Below, piece after piece: positions 14,712-15,453 of a DNA stretch of 15,453 nt. The stretch is from NCBI GenBank assembly GCA_025998595.1, contig BNWE01000026.1, positions 1-15,453 on the forward strand. The letters are read 5' to 3'. Origin of the DNA: Alphaproteobacteria bacterium. GTDB taxonomy: Bacteria > Pseudomonadota > Alphaproteobacteria > UBA3830. The stretch's first letter is position 1; every line of letters begins with the position of its first letter. Under the pieces are notes generated by a model that saw only the letters and a program-made list of their open reading frames with translations, was not told where the DNA came from and did not search any database. Made by a program: the position numbers and the translations under genes.

Positions 14712-15261
14712 TTTTATATCCTTTCGTTATTTATATTTGTAACGTGCATCATGTTTTTTGACTCATGCTATTGTTGGCAACGATTCTGCGCTTTTGGAGG
14801 CGGATGTGAGAACAAAAAAGATTTTCTGAACATAAATCCAGAGGTTAGAAATTTTTGTTGTCCATATTTCGAGGGATGCTTGACAGGCGTTCGTGCCATG
14901 AATTTCGAGTAGTCGATGGCACTTTTGGAATTTATCTTGTATTTTAAATAATTGGTTCCATCGGGTTCCGGTTCGGTTCCAAAATCGACCTCTAACCTAT
15001 TGATTCTATTGAATGGAACCAAAGAACCAATTGAACCCATGAAAAACAGTATATATGTTTTTTTTATTTTTTTGAGAATAGAAAAAAATAAAAGTCTGTC
15101 AAACGAAATTTTCCAAAAGAACGCATATATAAAAGAAACCAAAGGATAATATACTATTATACCTTTAGGTATACTCTTCTCCAATTTACACGATACATAA
15201 TATGTATCTCTTTGTAAACAGATTATTTTAAAATTCACGATAATATTTTTCTTCATAATAA
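14712..15261. other. AT-rich regulatory-looking stretch with GGTTC repeats and palindromes
   Basis: 550 bases between the DUF927-like end and the AlpA-like gene. GGTTC occurs four times on the + strand (14954, 14964, 14970, 14975) and three times inverted (15016, 15024, 15033), including ATTGGTTC facing GAACCAAT across ~65 bases. ATACC/GGTAT (15159-15172, 4-base loop) lies next to ATAATA/TATTAT (15147-15161). A - strand frame of 162 codons (14768-15256) with a GAGG 10 bases upstream crosses all of this; its product has no recognisable domain and its composition follows the AT bias, so it is not called as a gene, but a real gene cannot be excluded. Confidence 0.4.
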
Positions 15262-15453
15262 TTATGCCTCAAAAATTTTGCTGTTAATTACGTACATTCT
15301 TTGGCGTTTTCCGTTGATATATGGCAGTGCAGTCGCACGATCCTTATTGCTGCCAGATTCCATAATTCCGAGATCAACAAGCAATTTTGTAACCGCTTTC
15401 AATGGGATGCCTTTGGCAATTGTGTTCTTGAAATACTCTGGGAATATGTAATA
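15262..15453 (-). CDS. C-terminal end of a DUF927-like (helicase/primase-associated) protein, partial
   Basis: The last 63 codons of a gene entering from beyond the window; open to the edge with a TAA at 15264-15262. The segment YYIFPEYFKNTIAKGIPLKA then ALPYINGKRQRMYVIN resembles the closing part of DUF927-type proteins (an 'E-yyxLPExF' start and a terminal RxYVI strand), which are found in replication modules of phages and integrative elements. This is a short fragment, so the family call is tentative. It is oriented with the recombinase operon. Confidence 0.5.
   Translation of the reverse strand, partial: YYIFPEYFKNTIAKGIPLKAVTKLLVDLGIMESGSNKDRATALPYINGKRQRMYVINSKIFEA

Noticed and set aside
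14768..15256. 162-codon - strand frame following the DUF927-like fragment
   Set aside because: A GAGG lies 10 bases upstream, but the product has no recognisable domain, follows the AT bias and spans clustered repeats and palindromes; reported only inside the regulatory-looking stretch.
1..15453. CRISPR array or known antiphage defence cassette
   Set aside because: No regularly spaced repeats with unique spacers were seen, and no gene carries recognisable defence domains; the 66-bp repeats occur only twice.

Overview
The window looks like accessory DNA from an alphaproteobacterium, probably an intracellular or protist-associated one (Holosporales/Rickettsiales-like). This is inferred from moderately AT-rich DNA, an Rpn-type PD-(D/E)XK 'transposase' of a kind abundant in such genomes, a serine recombinase next to a DUF2924 gene (a pairing typical of alphaproteobacterial prophages), a secreted paralogue family and many small repeats. 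No marker gene fixes the genus.

Region 1 (1-4028, + strand) is the late end of a P2-like contractile-tail prophage. It has the tape measure protein (5' end outside the window), gpU, gpX (LysM-like) and gpD, packed with start/stop overlaps. A GH108 N-acetylmuramidase and a 52-residue holin-like membrane protein follow. A signal-peptide outer-membrane barrel protein (4136-5533), read in the same direction, may be a prophage cargo (lysogenic conversion) gene.

Region 2 (5534-10007) holds four paralogues of an unrecognised secreted protein family, one on the - strand and three on the + strand. They share a conserved helical C-terminal domain and have different N-termini. The last carries a Ser/Thr/Asn-rich extension of about 320 residues with a helical segment inside it. 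Two kinds of small mobile-element-like repeats lie here: a 238-bp unit with 19-bp terminal inverted repeats and a 9-bp flanking direct repeat, and a pair of ~100-bp TA-ended units in opposite orientation that bracket the - strand paralogue.

Region 3 (10008-11031) is non-coding except for tRNA-Ser(CGA) on the - strand. It also has two 66-bp direct repeats, each carrying the perfect palindrome GGACGATCGTCC, and a good promoter for the next gene.

Region 4 (11032-12129, + strand) is a full-length Rpn/PD-(D/E)XK nuclease gene.

Region 5 (12141-15453, - strand) is the integration end of a second element. In transcription order it has the C-terminus of a protein resembling the DUF927 helicase/primase group, an AT-rich regulatory-looking stretch, an AlpA-like DNA-binding protein, a 64-residue unknown, a DUF2924 protein, a large serine recombinase and a small helix-turn-helix protein. 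Since a tRNA gene separates it from the tail module and the two modules point towards each other, the simplest reading is a chromosomal island between the ends of two mobile elements.
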